From: Pontibacter rufus
GTDB lineage: Bacteria > Bacteroidota > Bacteroidia > Cytophagales > Hymenobacteraceae
NCBI RefSeq assembly: GCF_015694705.1
Contig: NZ_JADQDR010000002.1
Coordinates: forward strand, 186,001 to 250,000
Direction of reading: 5' to 3'
Length of the DNA stretch: 64,000 nt
The notes below the pieces were generated by a model. It searched no databases. It was not told the origin of the DNA and saw only the letters and a program-made list of their open reading frames with translations. The position numbers and the translations under genes are program-made. This document shows, in pieces, positions 8,891 through 17,943 of this stretch; within the stretch, counting starts at the first letter, position 1, and each line of letters starts with the position of its first letter.

Positions 8891-10966
8891 TTATTCAGTT
8901 GGAATTGAAAAACTCGAAAAAGTAGAAGCCGGTAAGCCGGCTTTGTTTACCATGTTAGCGGTTGTAAAAGGTTGCCAGCCGTAGCGCACATACTTGGGCT
9001 CCGGCACTTTGTCCGAAGAAACGATTACTTTACCGCCCCGGATTTGGGCCTTGGCCTTCCTGAAAATCAAATCGCTGCCCGCTACCTCAAAGCCGCGCAG
9101 GGCCTTGCCATCGCTGGTATGCAGCCCTTTGTCGAAAGCAAAAGTACAAATAGCCTGATTGCCCGAAAACTTTACATCCTGAAACAAAGGGCCGCTGTAA
9201 GGCACGCGCTTGTGGTAGGTTTTGGCCAGCGCCCAGGCCGCCAGCCGCTCGCCCACTTGTCTTTTCTGTGTTGGATGTACGTTGGTAGCATTTCCTACAT
9301 CGCTGCTGACGGCCATACCTGTGTTGTCTGTCTGTGCAAGCATCCGGCGCTGGCTGTCTCGAAAATGAGGCCAGCTGGGGCGGTTTATACTTGATAATTG
9401 CACATAATAAAATGGAAAATCGTAGCCCCACTTTTCGCGCCAGCTGCTCACCAGTGTTTTGAACAGCGTTTCGTGCAGCTCAATATTGTGTGCGTTGCTT
9501 TCGCCCTGGTACCAGATAACGCCTTTAATGGGAAAATCCGTGAGCGGCGCGATGCCGGCTTCGTAGTTGTAAGCAGGTTGGTACGGATGGCGCTGCTTGG
9601 CAAAAGTTGCTTGTTCGAGGTTTTTGGCGGCCCGCTCCCGCACCCAGGGCATCAGGAAATCAGAAGTACGCCAGTTGTGCAGCATGTTTACCAGTTGCGG
9701 ATGGTGCTCCAGGGTATAACGGTCAATCCACGACGCAGTGCCGGAACCGCCCACAGCCACTTCAATCAAGCCGATGGGTACGCCGAGTTCCTCCTGTAAT
9801 CGCTTTCCGAAAAAATAGGCCACCGCCGAAAAGTCTTTCGCTGCCGCAGAATCGCTGCGCTGCCACGTGCCGGAAAAATAGTTGAGCTGGTTTACTTTTT
9901 TCAGGGTAACAGAATCCCAGGCAAAGTCGCCGGTTTCAGCCAGCGGTTTCATTTTTAATAAGCGGATAGAAGACGCCTGCTGTGCCGCTTGCATGTCGGC
10001 ATCGGTATGCACGGCATCGCGCAACGGAAAAGCCATGTTCGATTGCCCGGAACACAGCCATACTTCCCCGACTAAAATATCATGGATGTTTATACTTGTA
10101 TCCGCCGTAGCCACTTCCAGCTCGTAAGGTCCGCCGGCTTTCTGGGGCGGAAGTATGACTTTCCATTTCCCGTCGGTACCAGCCGTGGCCTTTTGCTTTT
10201 CCTCCCCAAATACCACCGTTACCTCATCCCCGGCATTGGCTATGCCCTGCACCGGAACAGGCATTTTTTGCTGCAACACCATGTGGTCGGCAAACACAGG
10301 AGCCAGTTGCAGGCCGCCATAATCGCCGGTGATGGCCGAATAAACCGTAGCGGCAAGTATGGCTGCGCCTTCTTTGGTCGGATGCAGCTCGTCCGGAAAC
10401 AAATCGGGTCGGTGGTAGAGGGGCGTGTGTAAATCAATTAAGCCGGTATGTTTGCTTTGGGCGATGACAGGAAGGAGCGATTGTATTTGCCAGAACCAGT
10501 CCCGCGTGCCCGACTGAAAACGCGGATGCCCGGAGAAAATGGGCGTCAGGCGGCAGATGTAAACGCGGACGTCCGGATTAACAGCGCACAGCGTATCAAT
10601 TAAGCGATAGTAGTCACCTACAAATTCATCGCGGTAGTTGGGCCAGTTCCGCGGGTCGGTGTCGTTCAGTCCCAGATGGATGATGGCAATATCAGGCTTA
10701 TAAGCCATTGCATCTTTATATTGCTGCGACTGTACATAGGGCCGGTGCCCTTTTAGCAGCAGCGTTGCACCGCTCAGCCCGAAATTAGCGACTTCATACT
10801 TAGGGCCAAGCAGCTCCTGCAGTTGAGCCGGATAAGAAAACTGTTCCCGGTTCTCAATACCATAACCATAAGTAACAGAATTGCCGATGCAGGCCACTTT
10901 CAGTTGCTGCGCCAGGCAGGGTATAGCCAGGATGCACAGCAGGACAAGTATAAATAGTCTCCTCAT
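8891..10966 (-). CDS. Double-esterase protein: SGNH hydrolase plus sialate O-acetylesterase, exported
   Basis: The 691-residue protein starts with a signal peptide (MRRLFILVLLCILAIPCLAQ). Residues about 22-215 form a GDSL/SGNH domain: GNSVTYG with nucleophile Ser30, HLGLND at about 97-102, and DELHP with Asp192 and His195. Residues about 220-690 form a sialate O-acetylesterase (SIAE/NanS-like) domain: CSGQSNM with Ser about 309, WYQGESNA, and NVHPTQK. Such esterases remove O-acetyl groups from sialic acid so that sialidase and lyase can act. The first esterase domain may deacetylate another position or another sugar; that is not readable from sequence. It lies between the lipoprotein sialidase and the epimerase. 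Confidence 0.88.
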   Translation of the reverse strand: MRRLFILVLLCILAIPCLAQQLKVACIGNSVTYGYGIENREQFSYPAQLQELLGPKYEVANFGLSGATLLLKGHRPYVQSQQYKDAMAYKPDIAIIHLGLNDTDPRNWPNYRDEFVGDYYRLIDTLCAVNPDVRVYICRLTPIFSGHPRFQSGTRDWFWQIQSLLPVIAQSKHTGLIDLHTPLYHRPDLFPDELHPTKEGAAILAATVYSAITGDYGGLQLAPVFADHMVLQQKMPVPVQGIANAGDEVTVVFGEEKQKATAGTDGKWKVILPPQKAGGPYELEVATADTSINIHDILVGEVWLCSGQSNMAFPLRDAVHTDADMQAAQQASSIRLLKMKPLAETGDFAWDSVTLKKVNQLNYFSGTWQRSDSAAAKDFSAVAYFFGKRLQEELGVPIGLIEVAVGGSGTASWIDRYTLEHHPQLVNMLHNWRTSDFLMPWVRERAAKNLEQATFAKQRHPYQPAYNYEAGIAPLTDFPIKGVIWYQGESNAHNIELHETLFKTLVSSWREKWGYDFPFYYVQLSSINRPSWPHFRDSQRRMLAQTDNTGMAVSSDVGNATNVHPTQKRQVGERLAAWALAKTYHKRVPYSGPLFQDVKFSGNQAICTFAFDKGLHTSDGKALRGFEVAGSDLIFRKAKAQIRGGKVIVSSDKVPEPKYVRYGWQPFTTANMVNKAGLPASTFSSFSIPTE

Positions 10967-11126
10967 GTTAAATAGGCAAAGGTTGAATGATGGAAAATGA
11001 GCATCTTATATTTTGACTTCCGTTTATACTTATACTTATTGCCGGCTTTTTGCCCCTTTTTGAAGGAGACAGGAGGATGATAAGCCTGCAGGAAGAACTT
11101 GTAATCTGCCATTTACGCTGCTCTAC

Positions 11127-12710
11127 TTATTCCAAAATCTCGCTAACAGGCACCCGCACGAAGTATAAATCCTTGATGCCTTCGTACAGGATGCCGATGG
11201 TGTTGTCGTCAATTTTGGTGAGGGAAGAATAGCCGTAGCTGTTGCGCTCGTCTACCAGCGCCTGGTTGGCCGGTTTCCAGGTTTCGCCCAAATCAAGGCT
11301 GGCTTTTATGGTGATGTCGTGCCGCCCGTAGGATGCGTTGGCATTGCTGAAAAACAGCACTTCCTTGGGCACGCCATGCACGTTGACTTTTGCTTTTATC
11401 AGGCTGCCCATATTCACCGGGTCCGGCAGCGCGTTGTACGAGGTATGATGTTCTACCCAGTTTTTGCCCATGTCGCTGCTGGTGGCCACGCTGCGGAAAC
11501 GGCCGCGGTTATCGCGCATGTTCAGCATCAGCGTACCGGGCGTGGTTTCTACTACCTGGCTTTCGGTGGTGTTCGGTTTGGGGCCTGCTATACTTCCGGT
11601 CCAGCTCTGCCCGTGGTCCTTGCTGTAAATAATGGTCGAGTACGGCATCGCGTTTTCATCCCAGTATTGCGCCGGAAAAACCAGCGTTCCGTCCTGCATC
11701 ACCGTGCCGTTGCCCGGCCCTTGAAAGAAGAGGTTCCAGGCAGGATTTTTTACCTGCGGCGTGATGCTGTAAGGAGCCGACCAGGTAAGGCCGTCGTCGC
11801 TGCTGCTGGCCAGTACCAGTTGCCCGGTTTCGTCGGGCGAGAGGCCCGGTTTTGAACCCCGGATAGACCTGTCTCCTTTGCTCCACAGAGCCGCTACCCA
11901 TAGTTTGTTTGTAGCGGGGTCGAAGAGGATGGCCGGGTCGCCGACGCCGTTGTTTTCGTGCGGCGCGCCCATGTCCATAATTACGCGCATGGGCTCCCAG
12001 GTATTGCCGCCGTCGGTGCTGCGGCTCATGCCCACGTCGATGTTGCCCGGCAGGTCGCCACTGTTGTTGTAGCGGATGTCGTACACGGCAATCAGCGTTC
12101 CTTTGTCTGTCGTTGCGATGCCCGGAATGCGATAGGTATCCACGCCATCGTCCCCGGCTTTGCGTACCGCCACGCCCATGCGTTTGGCATAGGCCGAACT
12201 ATCTTCTGCCACCGGCCATACTTTGTTTTCAGCGTCCGTCAGTTGGGTAACATGCAGCTCAATTTTATCCTTGATGTCCGCTGTTTCTTTCAGGGTGGCG
12301 CTGAACCAGATATAATGCATCCCGGGGGCAAGCTGGATATTCACCGGAATATCAAACGATGTGGAAGACGGCCTTACGGATGCAAGCAGGTTATTGGTGG
12401 CAAACAGCGGTTCTGTATCGGTGAAGTATACGTCCAGCTTCTGTATGGCGCGTACGGCATCTTCATTCAGCGTAGCATGCAGGTTGCGGTACGTGATTCC
12501 GTCGTTTCCGGCGGGCACATACACCAGCACACGCAGCAGCGGGTTGGCGTTCATCCCTTTCAGCACGGGTACTGTCGGGGCGGTGGAAGACACTTTTATC
12601 TCCTGCTGCGGTTGTGCCGTGGTCGTGTATACTTGTTTGGCACAGCCGATGCTATTGATCAGAACCAGCAACATACAAAGCCACAGAACTCCTTTGCTCT
12701 TCATCATCAT
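11127..12710 (-). CDS. GH33 sialidase lipoprotein with N-terminal beta domain
   Basis: The 527-residue protein has a lipoprotein signal with lipobox SIGC (Cys about 23), so it is probably anchored on the cell surface or in the periplasm. Residues about 45-165 form a sialidase-associated N-terminal beta domain. The catalytic domain has TYRIPG (Arg about 194), Asp boxes STDGGNTW, SSDDGLTW and SKDHGQSW, Glu in TTESQVVE, Arg in LNMRDNRG and Tyr in NSYGYSS. This domain order matches Bacteroides and Tannerella NanH enzymes. Its start overlaps the end of the kelch-symporter gene by 59 bases, which suggests translational coupling. Together with the second sialidase it supplies free sialic acid. Confidence 0.92.
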   Translation of the reverse strand: MMMKSKGVLWLCMLLVLINSIGCAKQVYTTTAQPQQEIKVSSTAPTVPVLKGMNANPLLRVLVYVPAGNDGITYRNLHATLNEDAVRAIQKLDVYFTDTEPLFATNNLLASVRPSSTSFDIPVNIQLAPGMHYIWFSATLKETADIKDKIELHVTQLTDAENKVWPVAEDSSAYAKRMGVAVRKAGDDGVDTYRIPGIATTDKGTLIAVYDIRYNNSGDLPGNIDVGMSRSTDGGNTWEPMRVIMDMGAPHENNGVGDPAILFDPATNKLWVAALWSKGDRSIRGSKPGLSPDETGQLVLASSSDDGLTWSAPYSITPQVKNPAWNLFFQGPGNGTVMQDGTLVFPAQYWDENAMPYSTIIYSKDHGQSWTGSIAGPKPNTTESQVVETTPGTLMLNMRDNRGRFRSVATSSDMGKNWVEHHTSYNALPDPVNMGSLIKAKVNVHGVPKEVLFFSNANASYGRHDITIKASLDLGETWKPANQALVDERNSYGYSSLTKIDDNTIGILYEGIKDLYFVRVPVSEILE

Positions 12711-15351
12711 TATACTTGTAAACAGTTAAACCACTGATTTTTTTATTTTGCCCGCCCGTGAGCACACTAAACAGGTAGCCGAACACCACACAGGCCGCCA
12801 GCCCGGTAAAAGCATACATGAGCAGGTTGATATTAGTGTACTGGCTGATGTAAAACTGCACCAGCCCACTCAGAACGAGACCGATAATAGCGCCTTTGGC
12901 ATTAGCCCTTTTGGTAAAAATACCCAGCACAAACAAGCCCCCCAGGCCGCCCGTGAACAACCCCAGGATGGTGTTAAACTGGTCCCAGAGCGAGGAAATG
13001 CCCCAGTGCGCCATCATCAAAGCCAGCGCCGTGCCGATAACGCCAATTGCGAGGGTGAAATACCTCGCCGTAGCCAGGTACTTTTTCTCTGACTTGGCTG
13101 TAGAGAACCGCCGGTAGAAATCCGTAATCAGGGCTGTGGTTACCGAGTTCATGCTGCTGCTCAGCGTGGACATGGCCGCAGCAAACACCGCCGCAATCAG
13201 CAGGCCCGTTACGCCCGGCGGCAGCTCCGTTACGATAAACCAAGGAAAAATCGCATCCTGGCTTTGCAGCTGGTAGTTTACTTTTTCGGGATGATCCTTG
13301 AAAAACAAGTATAACAGCGTGCCGATGGAGAAAAAAATCAGGGCCGAAGGCAAAGCCATCCAGGCGCCCAGGCGCATACTTTTCTTAGAAGCCTCCTCGT
13401 TGGGCGTGGTCAGGTACTTTTGCACAACAGACTGGTCTGCACCGTAGGTGATCACGTTGATGGCTAGGCCGCCCAGCAATACTACCCACAGCGTCGGCTC
13501 GCTAAAGTTGAAATTCATATTGAGAATGTTCAGTTTATCGTTCTGCTGAATCGTCTGCCAAATCTCGTCAGCGCCTGCATCCAGCTGAAACGGAATCATT
13601 ATCAGGCACATCAGCGCACCGCCCAGAAGTATAACCACCTGCGCCACATCCGTCCATACCACCGCTTCAATGCCGCCTTTCATGGTATAAAAAATCGTGA
13701 TAATGCCCATCAGCAAAATGCAGAGGTTCACGTTGATGCCGGTTACGAGCGTGAGCGCCAGGCTGGGCAGCAGCAGCACAATCGCCAGCCTGCCCAGTTG
13801 CAGCATGATGTATAAAAGCGAGGCAAAAGCGCGCGCCGCGTAGTTAAAGCGCTGCTCCAGGTACTCGTAAGCCGAAGTGATCTGCAGCTTGCGGTAAAAG
13901 GGGATAAAATAATTGGTGATGATCGGGATGACCATGATGATGGTGAGCTGCAGTATAAAATAGCTCCAGTCGGTGGCGTAGGTTTTGGCCGGAATCGCCA
14001 TAAACGTGATGGCGCTCAGCTGCGTACCGTAAATGCTCAGCCCCGCGGCCCAACCCGGAATGCGCTGCCCGCCCCGGAAATAATCATCCGTTGTGCCCTG
14101 GTTCCTGGACGTCCACATGCCAATGCCAATCATCAGCAAAAGGTAAAGCCCGAGCACCGTATAATCCAGCCAGGAAAAGTACTGCTTGTGGCTTATACTT
14201 CCTTTCAGTATGGCCGGCGTGCGGACACCGGGTTTTACCTCGCCGGACGGGATCAGCACATCGTCGCCCCATTGCGCGGCAAAGGTGGTAACATGCGAGG
14301 CCGGAAGTGTGCCCCCCTTTGTCCAGGAATCGGTAACGGTATTGTAGAGGTAAATATCCTTGCTGAAGCCGGCATGATCGTTCAGCAGCTTCAACTTTTC
14401 GGCCTGCAGGCGTTGCTTTTCCGCTTCATCCGTTGCCCGGGCAATAGCGGCGTTGTGCTGCTCTATCTGCGTGAAAATATTGCCTTTGTCGCCGCCGAAG
14501 ACCAGGATGTAACTGGCGCCACTTGCCACGCCGGTTGCCGCGGATAAGGTTGTTTCCTTTCCCTTGCCGTCGGCGATATTGCTAAGCTGCGTCCAGTCAT
14601 TTTCCTTCGGATCGTAGCGGAACGTAGTGCCGTGCAGCTCGCTGATGCCGGATGATGTTTGTGTGCGGCCGCCAATAACGTACAGCGCCGGGTACTCGCC
14701 ATTGGATTGCACCACGGCCACGGCATGCGACAAAGCCAACGGCAGGTCGGGCAGCTTTTTCCAGCCGGCAGCGGGCGCTGCAAGGTCGAGGCGAAAAAGC
14801 GTGTTAGTGGCTTTGCCCGTGGTTTCGCCACCGGCCACGTATACCTGCTGGCCGCTAACAGCCGCCGCCGCATTGGTGAGCGGCAAAGGCAAAGCAGGCA
14901 ATTGCTTTACTGTTACATCCTTTTCAGCAGGGTGCCATTGCAGCAGGTATACTTTTGATTGAATTCCCTGATCATTTTCGCCACCAATCAGCAAAACGCC
15001 ATTTGCTGTCGGAACGCTGGCGCTGTACGCCAACGGTTCGGGCAGCCGGAACGCTTTATCAAGCCATTCAAACTTACCATTTTCGTCTTTCAGCAACACG
15101 TAAATATCCTGCCAATACTTCTTCTGGCCTCCCTCCCACGGCTTGCCTGCCGGAAAGTTAGCGCCCCCGGCTATCAGCAGCGCATTGTTGTGCACGCCGC
15201 CTGCCGCACCGGCCAGGCCGTGCTGCGTGGTTTGCCCGGGCGCGGCGGGCAGGGTAGCCGCCACCGACCATTTCAGGCGGTTGGGTGCGTTTTGCTGTGC
15301 TTTCAAATGATATGCGCTTAAAAAAAGAAGTAGGATGAGGATATATTTCAT
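12652..15351 (-). CDS. NanM-like kelch mutarotase fused to an SSS-family sodium:sialic acid symporter
   Basis: The 899-residue protein has a signal sequence (MKYILILLLFLSAYHLKAQ). Residues about 25-385 form a kelch beta-propeller, with blades ending in LLIGGEND, VYVAGGE, LYVIGGRT and ILVFGGDKG. From about 391 there is a sodium:solute symporter domain with about 13 membrane spans, including WLDYTVLGLYLLLMIGIGMW and MKGGIEAVVWTDVAQ. NanM catalyses anomerisation of N-acetylneuraminate in the periplasm, and SSS transporters such as SiaT import it with sodium. The fusion would hand mutarotated substrate straight to the transporter. It starts 10 bases after the lyase stop. Substrate is inferred from the operon. 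Confidence 0.88.
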   Translation of the reverse strand: MKYILILLLFLSAYHLKAQQNAPNRLKWSVAATLPAAPGQTTQHGLAGAAGGVHNNALLIAGGANFPAGKPWEGGQKKYWQDIYVLLKDENGKFEWLDKAFRLPEPLAYSASVPTANGVLLIGGENDQGIQSKVYLLQWHPAEKDVTVKQLPALPLPLTNAAAAVSGQQVYVAGGETTGKATNTLFRLDLAAPAAGWKKLPDLPLALSHAVAVVQSNGEYPALYVIGGRTQTSSGISELHGTTFRYDPKENDWTQLSNIADGKGKETTLSAATGVASGASYILVFGGDKGNIFTQIEQHNAAIARATDEAEKQRLQAEKLKLLNDHAGFSKDIYLYNTVTDSWTKGGTLPASHVTTFAAQWGDDVLIPSGEVKPGVRTPAILKGSISHKQYFSWLDYTVLGLYLLLMIGIGMWTSRNQGTTDDYFRGGQRIPGWAAGLSIYGTQLSAITFMAIPAKTYATDWSYFILQLTIIMVIPIITNYFIPFYRKLQITSAYEYLEQRFNYAARAFASLLYIMLQLGRLAIVLLLPSLALTLVTGINVNLCILLMGIITIFYTMKGGIEAVVWTDVAQVVILLGGALMCLIMIPFQLDAGADEIWQTIQQNDKLNILNMNFNFSEPTLWVVLLGGLAINVITYGADQSVVQKYLTTPNEEASKKSMRLGAWMALPSALIFFSIGTLLYLFFKDHPEKVNYQLQSQDAIFPWFIVTELPPGVTGLLIAAVFAAAMSTLSSSMNSVTTALITDFYRRFSTAKSEKKYLATARYFTLAIGVIGTALALMMAHWGISSLWDQFNTILGLFTGGLGGLFVLGIFTKRANAKGAIIGLVLSGLVQFYISQYTNINLLMYAFTGLAACVVFGYLFSVLTGGQNKKISGLTVYKYNDDEEQRSSVALYVAGSDQ

Positions 15352-15361
15352 GTGCCTGGGT

Positions 15362-16303
15362 TTAAGTATGAATCAGGTTCCCGCGCCGGGAGCAGAAGGC
15401 ATTGAAATCCAGCGCCGCCACGTCTTCTGCAAACAGCCGGAACTGCTCCGCGCCCATATTCCGGACAGGCAGGCGGAACTCGCCGCAGTCCAGCCCGATT
15501 ACTTTCATGTAAGCTTTGCCCGTTGCGATGCCGCCATACTTGCCCAACAGCCGGATCATGTCGATGGATTGCTGCTGCAACCGCCGGGCTTTCCCGTGAT
15601 CGCCCTGGTTGTAGGCCTCGATGAGCGCAGTATATAGCGGAGCGGCATAATTATACGTGCTGCCCACGCCGCCTTTTGCCCCCAGCACCAGCGCCGACAG
15701 CAGATTCTCGTCCCGGCCCCACAGCATATCATACTTGCCGCTGCTAAACTGCAGACAAGACAAATAATCCATGAAATCCTCATGCGTATACTTGATACCG
15801 GCAAAATTCGGGATCAGCCCGTCAACTGCCTGCAGCAGGTCAAACATCTGGAAATTTACGCCGGTGAGCACCGGAATATGATAATAGTAAAATGGCAACT
15901 CCGGCGCCGCATCCGCCACTACTTTGCAGCACGCAGCCAGGGCTTGCACCGAGGCCGGCTTGAAGTAGAAAGGCGCTGTAAAGGCCGCGGCGTGCAAATT
16001 TATACTTTGCGCATGCCTGGCCAACGCCACTGCATCCTGCAAACAGGTGCCGCCCACCAGCGTAATTACCTTAAAGTCAGCATCTCCTTTGCTGGCTTCG
16101 GCCCATGCTTCGGCTACTCTTTTCTTCTCTTCCAGCGTCATCGAGACGCCTTCGCCGGTAGAGCCGCAGATAAAAGCACCCGTGTTGCCATTTGTTTTCA
16201 GCAGGTTGTAGTAGGCCGGAATGATGGCCAGGTTCAGGCTGCCGTCCGGGTGCATGGGGGTAAAAGGCGCTGCAATCAGCCCCTGTAAATGTTCTATGTT
16301 CAT
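15362..16303 (-). CDS. nanA: N-acetylneuraminate lyase
   Basis: The DapA/NAL-family protein splits N-acetylneuraminate into N-acetylmannosamine and pyruvate in the cytoplasm. The ATG at 16303 gives MNIEHLQGLIAAPFTPM, the usual lyase N-terminus and 313 residues. An upstream in-frame ATG at 16354 would add 17 residues unlike the family. Motifs are GSTGEG (47-52), YYYHIP with the catalytic Tyr (about 140), and GIKYTHED with the Schiff-base Lys (about 171). The epimerase, sialidases and symporter in the same operon make sialic acid the substrate, rather than dihydrodipicolinate. Confidence 0.93.
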   Translation of the reverse strand: MNIEHLQGLIAAPFTPMHPDGSLNLAIIPAYYNLLKTNGNTGAFICGSTGEGVSMTLEEKKRVAEAWAEASKGDADFKVITLVGGTCLQDAVALARHAQSINLHAAAFTAPFYFKPASVQALAACCKVVADAAPELPFYYYHIPVLTGVNFQMFDLLQAVDGLIPNFAGIKYTHEDFMDYLSCLQFSSGKYDMLWGRDENLLSALVLGAKGGVGSTYNYAAPLYTALIEAYNQGDHGKARRLQQQSIDMIRLLGKYGGIATGKAYMKVIGLDCGEFRLPVRNMGAEQFRLFAEDVAALDFNAFCSRRGNLIHT

Positions 16304-16390
16304 GTAATGTATAAAATTAATTCGCGTAAATAAAGTACAGAAAACGGGCGGCAAGTATAGCTTCCCGCTTTCTGCTTTTAAAAAACAACA

Positions 16391-17923
16391 CTAAAACTCG
16401 GGATAGCCCGGATTCTGCGTCAGCGCCCTGTTGCGCGTTAAAGAGCCGCGGTCGATAGGCCAGAGCAGTTTGTAGGATTCTGACGGCAGCAGTGTGGTGT
16501 GTTCATACACATATTCATCGCCTATTCTGCGTAAGTCGTACCAGCGCTTTCCTTCAAAAACAAACTCAAAAAGGCGCTCCTGCAAAATAGCCTCTTTCGG
16601 GTCGGCATCTACGGACTGGTTCGGATATCCGTAGGCGGCCTCGCTATAGTTGGCGCCATAGGCTCTTTCCCTCACGGCATTTATCTCGGCAGCCGGATCT
16701 TCGCCAAGTATAAGTTTGGCTTCTGCCAGCAGTAAAAGCAGGTCGGAGTAGCGATAGATTGGATAATCGTTGGTAAATACCCGCGTGCCGGCATTCTGCT
16801 CGCCCGGATACTTTTTCACGAACGCACCGGCTATTTCATACACGCCGTCTACCTTGTTATAAGCCCCCTGGATGGTTGCCCACTTCCGGCTGTCCTGGTC
16901 GTAATACTTCCGGAAAGTGGCAATTCTGGTAGGCGCCCGCAGCAGGCCGCCCCAGTTGTCCTGGGCCACGGTGAAGGGCCGGTTCTCCAGCGAGTCGTAA
17001 AAGTTGATGATAAGGCCGGTTTGCGGCACATATGAATTGACAAAGCCCATTGTCGCTTCGTTTAACTGGTAGCGGCTGGCGAAGATGATTTCGTCGTTGC
17101 CTTTGTTGCTTACTGCAAATACATCCGTAAAGCTGGGCAGCAGTCTTAAAGCAGGCACGTTCGCCTGGATATCCGTCAGCGCTTCTTTGGCAACAAGGGC
17201 ATCTGCCGTTCCGCCGCCCCGGTAGCTGGTCCATAAGTATACATTGGCCTTGAGCATCTGCGTAGCCGCTTGCGACCAGAAGCCTTTGTTGTTCTGGAAA
17301 GTATAATCGCTTCCGAAATTGGCGGCAGAGCTGTCAATATCCGCCTTTATCAGGCTCATCACTTCTTCCTCGCTGGAAGCTGGTTTGGCCAAGTCAGAAA
17401 TATCGACTGACGAAACAGGCTCTGTCTGTATCACAACGCCGCCCCATGTGCGCAGCATCTGGAAGTAGTAAAAAGCCCGCATCCCGTATGCAATGCCCAG
17501 GTAATAATCTTTGTTAGCGGGCGAAACAACATCGGTAGTGTTTAATTTACTAATCAAAATATTAAGCTGGGCGATGTTGCTGTAAAAACCACCAAAACTG
17601 CCTACCCCGGGGTTCTCCGGGTCAATGGCTTGCAGCCACATCCGTTCCAGTCCCTGCGGGGCTTCGCCGGTAAAGGAGGCACTGGCGCCTGGCTCCATCC
17701 CAAATATATCGGCACGCAGTTCGCCTAACACCTGGAAAGTACCATTATGGCCTCTGAACCTTGAATGCACGCCTGTTACAAAGGCATCAAACTGGTCGGG
17801 TGTTTGCCAGAAGTTGGCATCGCTGATAGAGCTGACAGGAGCTAACTCCAGGTCGTCGGAACAGGAGCTAATCAGCATCACCGCTCCTATAATGGTGAAG
17901 AAGTACTTTATATGCTTTTTCAT
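16391..17923 (-). CDS. SusD/RagB-family glycan-binding outer-membrane lipoprotein
   Basis: From the ATG at 17923 the protein is 510 residues with a lipoprotein signal, FTIIGAVMLISSCSDD, where Cys follows ISS. An ATG six codons upstream (17941) overlaps the SusC stop. SusD proteins cap the SusC channel and bind glycans at the cell surface. The family C-terminal pattern is present: NAVRERAYG, LQERLFEFVFEGKRWYDLRR and ALTQNPGYPEF at the end. It lies directly after SusC, in the standard order. Ligand is inferred as a sialylated oligosaccharide from the downstream enzymes. Confidence 0.95.
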   Translation of the reverse strand: MKKHIKYFFTIIGAVMLISSCSDDLELAPVSSISDANFWQTPDQFDAFVTGVHSRFRGHNGTFQVLGELRADIFGMEPGASASFTGEAPQGLERMWLQAIDPENPGVGSFGGFYSNIAQLNILISKLNTTDVVSPANKDYYLGIAYGMRAFYYFQMLRTWGGVVIQTEPVSSVDISDLAKPASSEEEVMSLIKADIDSSAANFGSDYTFQNNKGFWSQAATQMLKANVYLWTSYRGGGTADALVAKEALTDIQANVPALRLLPSFTDVFAVSNKGNDEIIFASRYQLNEATMGFVNSYVPQTGLIINFYDSLENRPFTVAQDNWGGLLRAPTRIATFRKYYDQDSRKWATIQGAYNKVDGVYEIAGAFVKKYPGEQNAGTRVFTNDYPIYRYSDLLLLLAEAKLILGEDPAAEINAVRERAYGANYSEAAYGYPNQSVDADPKEAILQERLFEFVFEGKRWYDLRRIGDEYVYEHTTLLPSESYKLLWPIDRGSLTRNRALTQNPGYPEF

Positions 17924-17943
17924 ACTATGCGTAGTTAACATGC

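Noticed and set aside
11958..12737. A 259-codon plus-strand frame
   Set aside because: It is antisense to the lipoprotein sialidase, which has all catalytic motifs.
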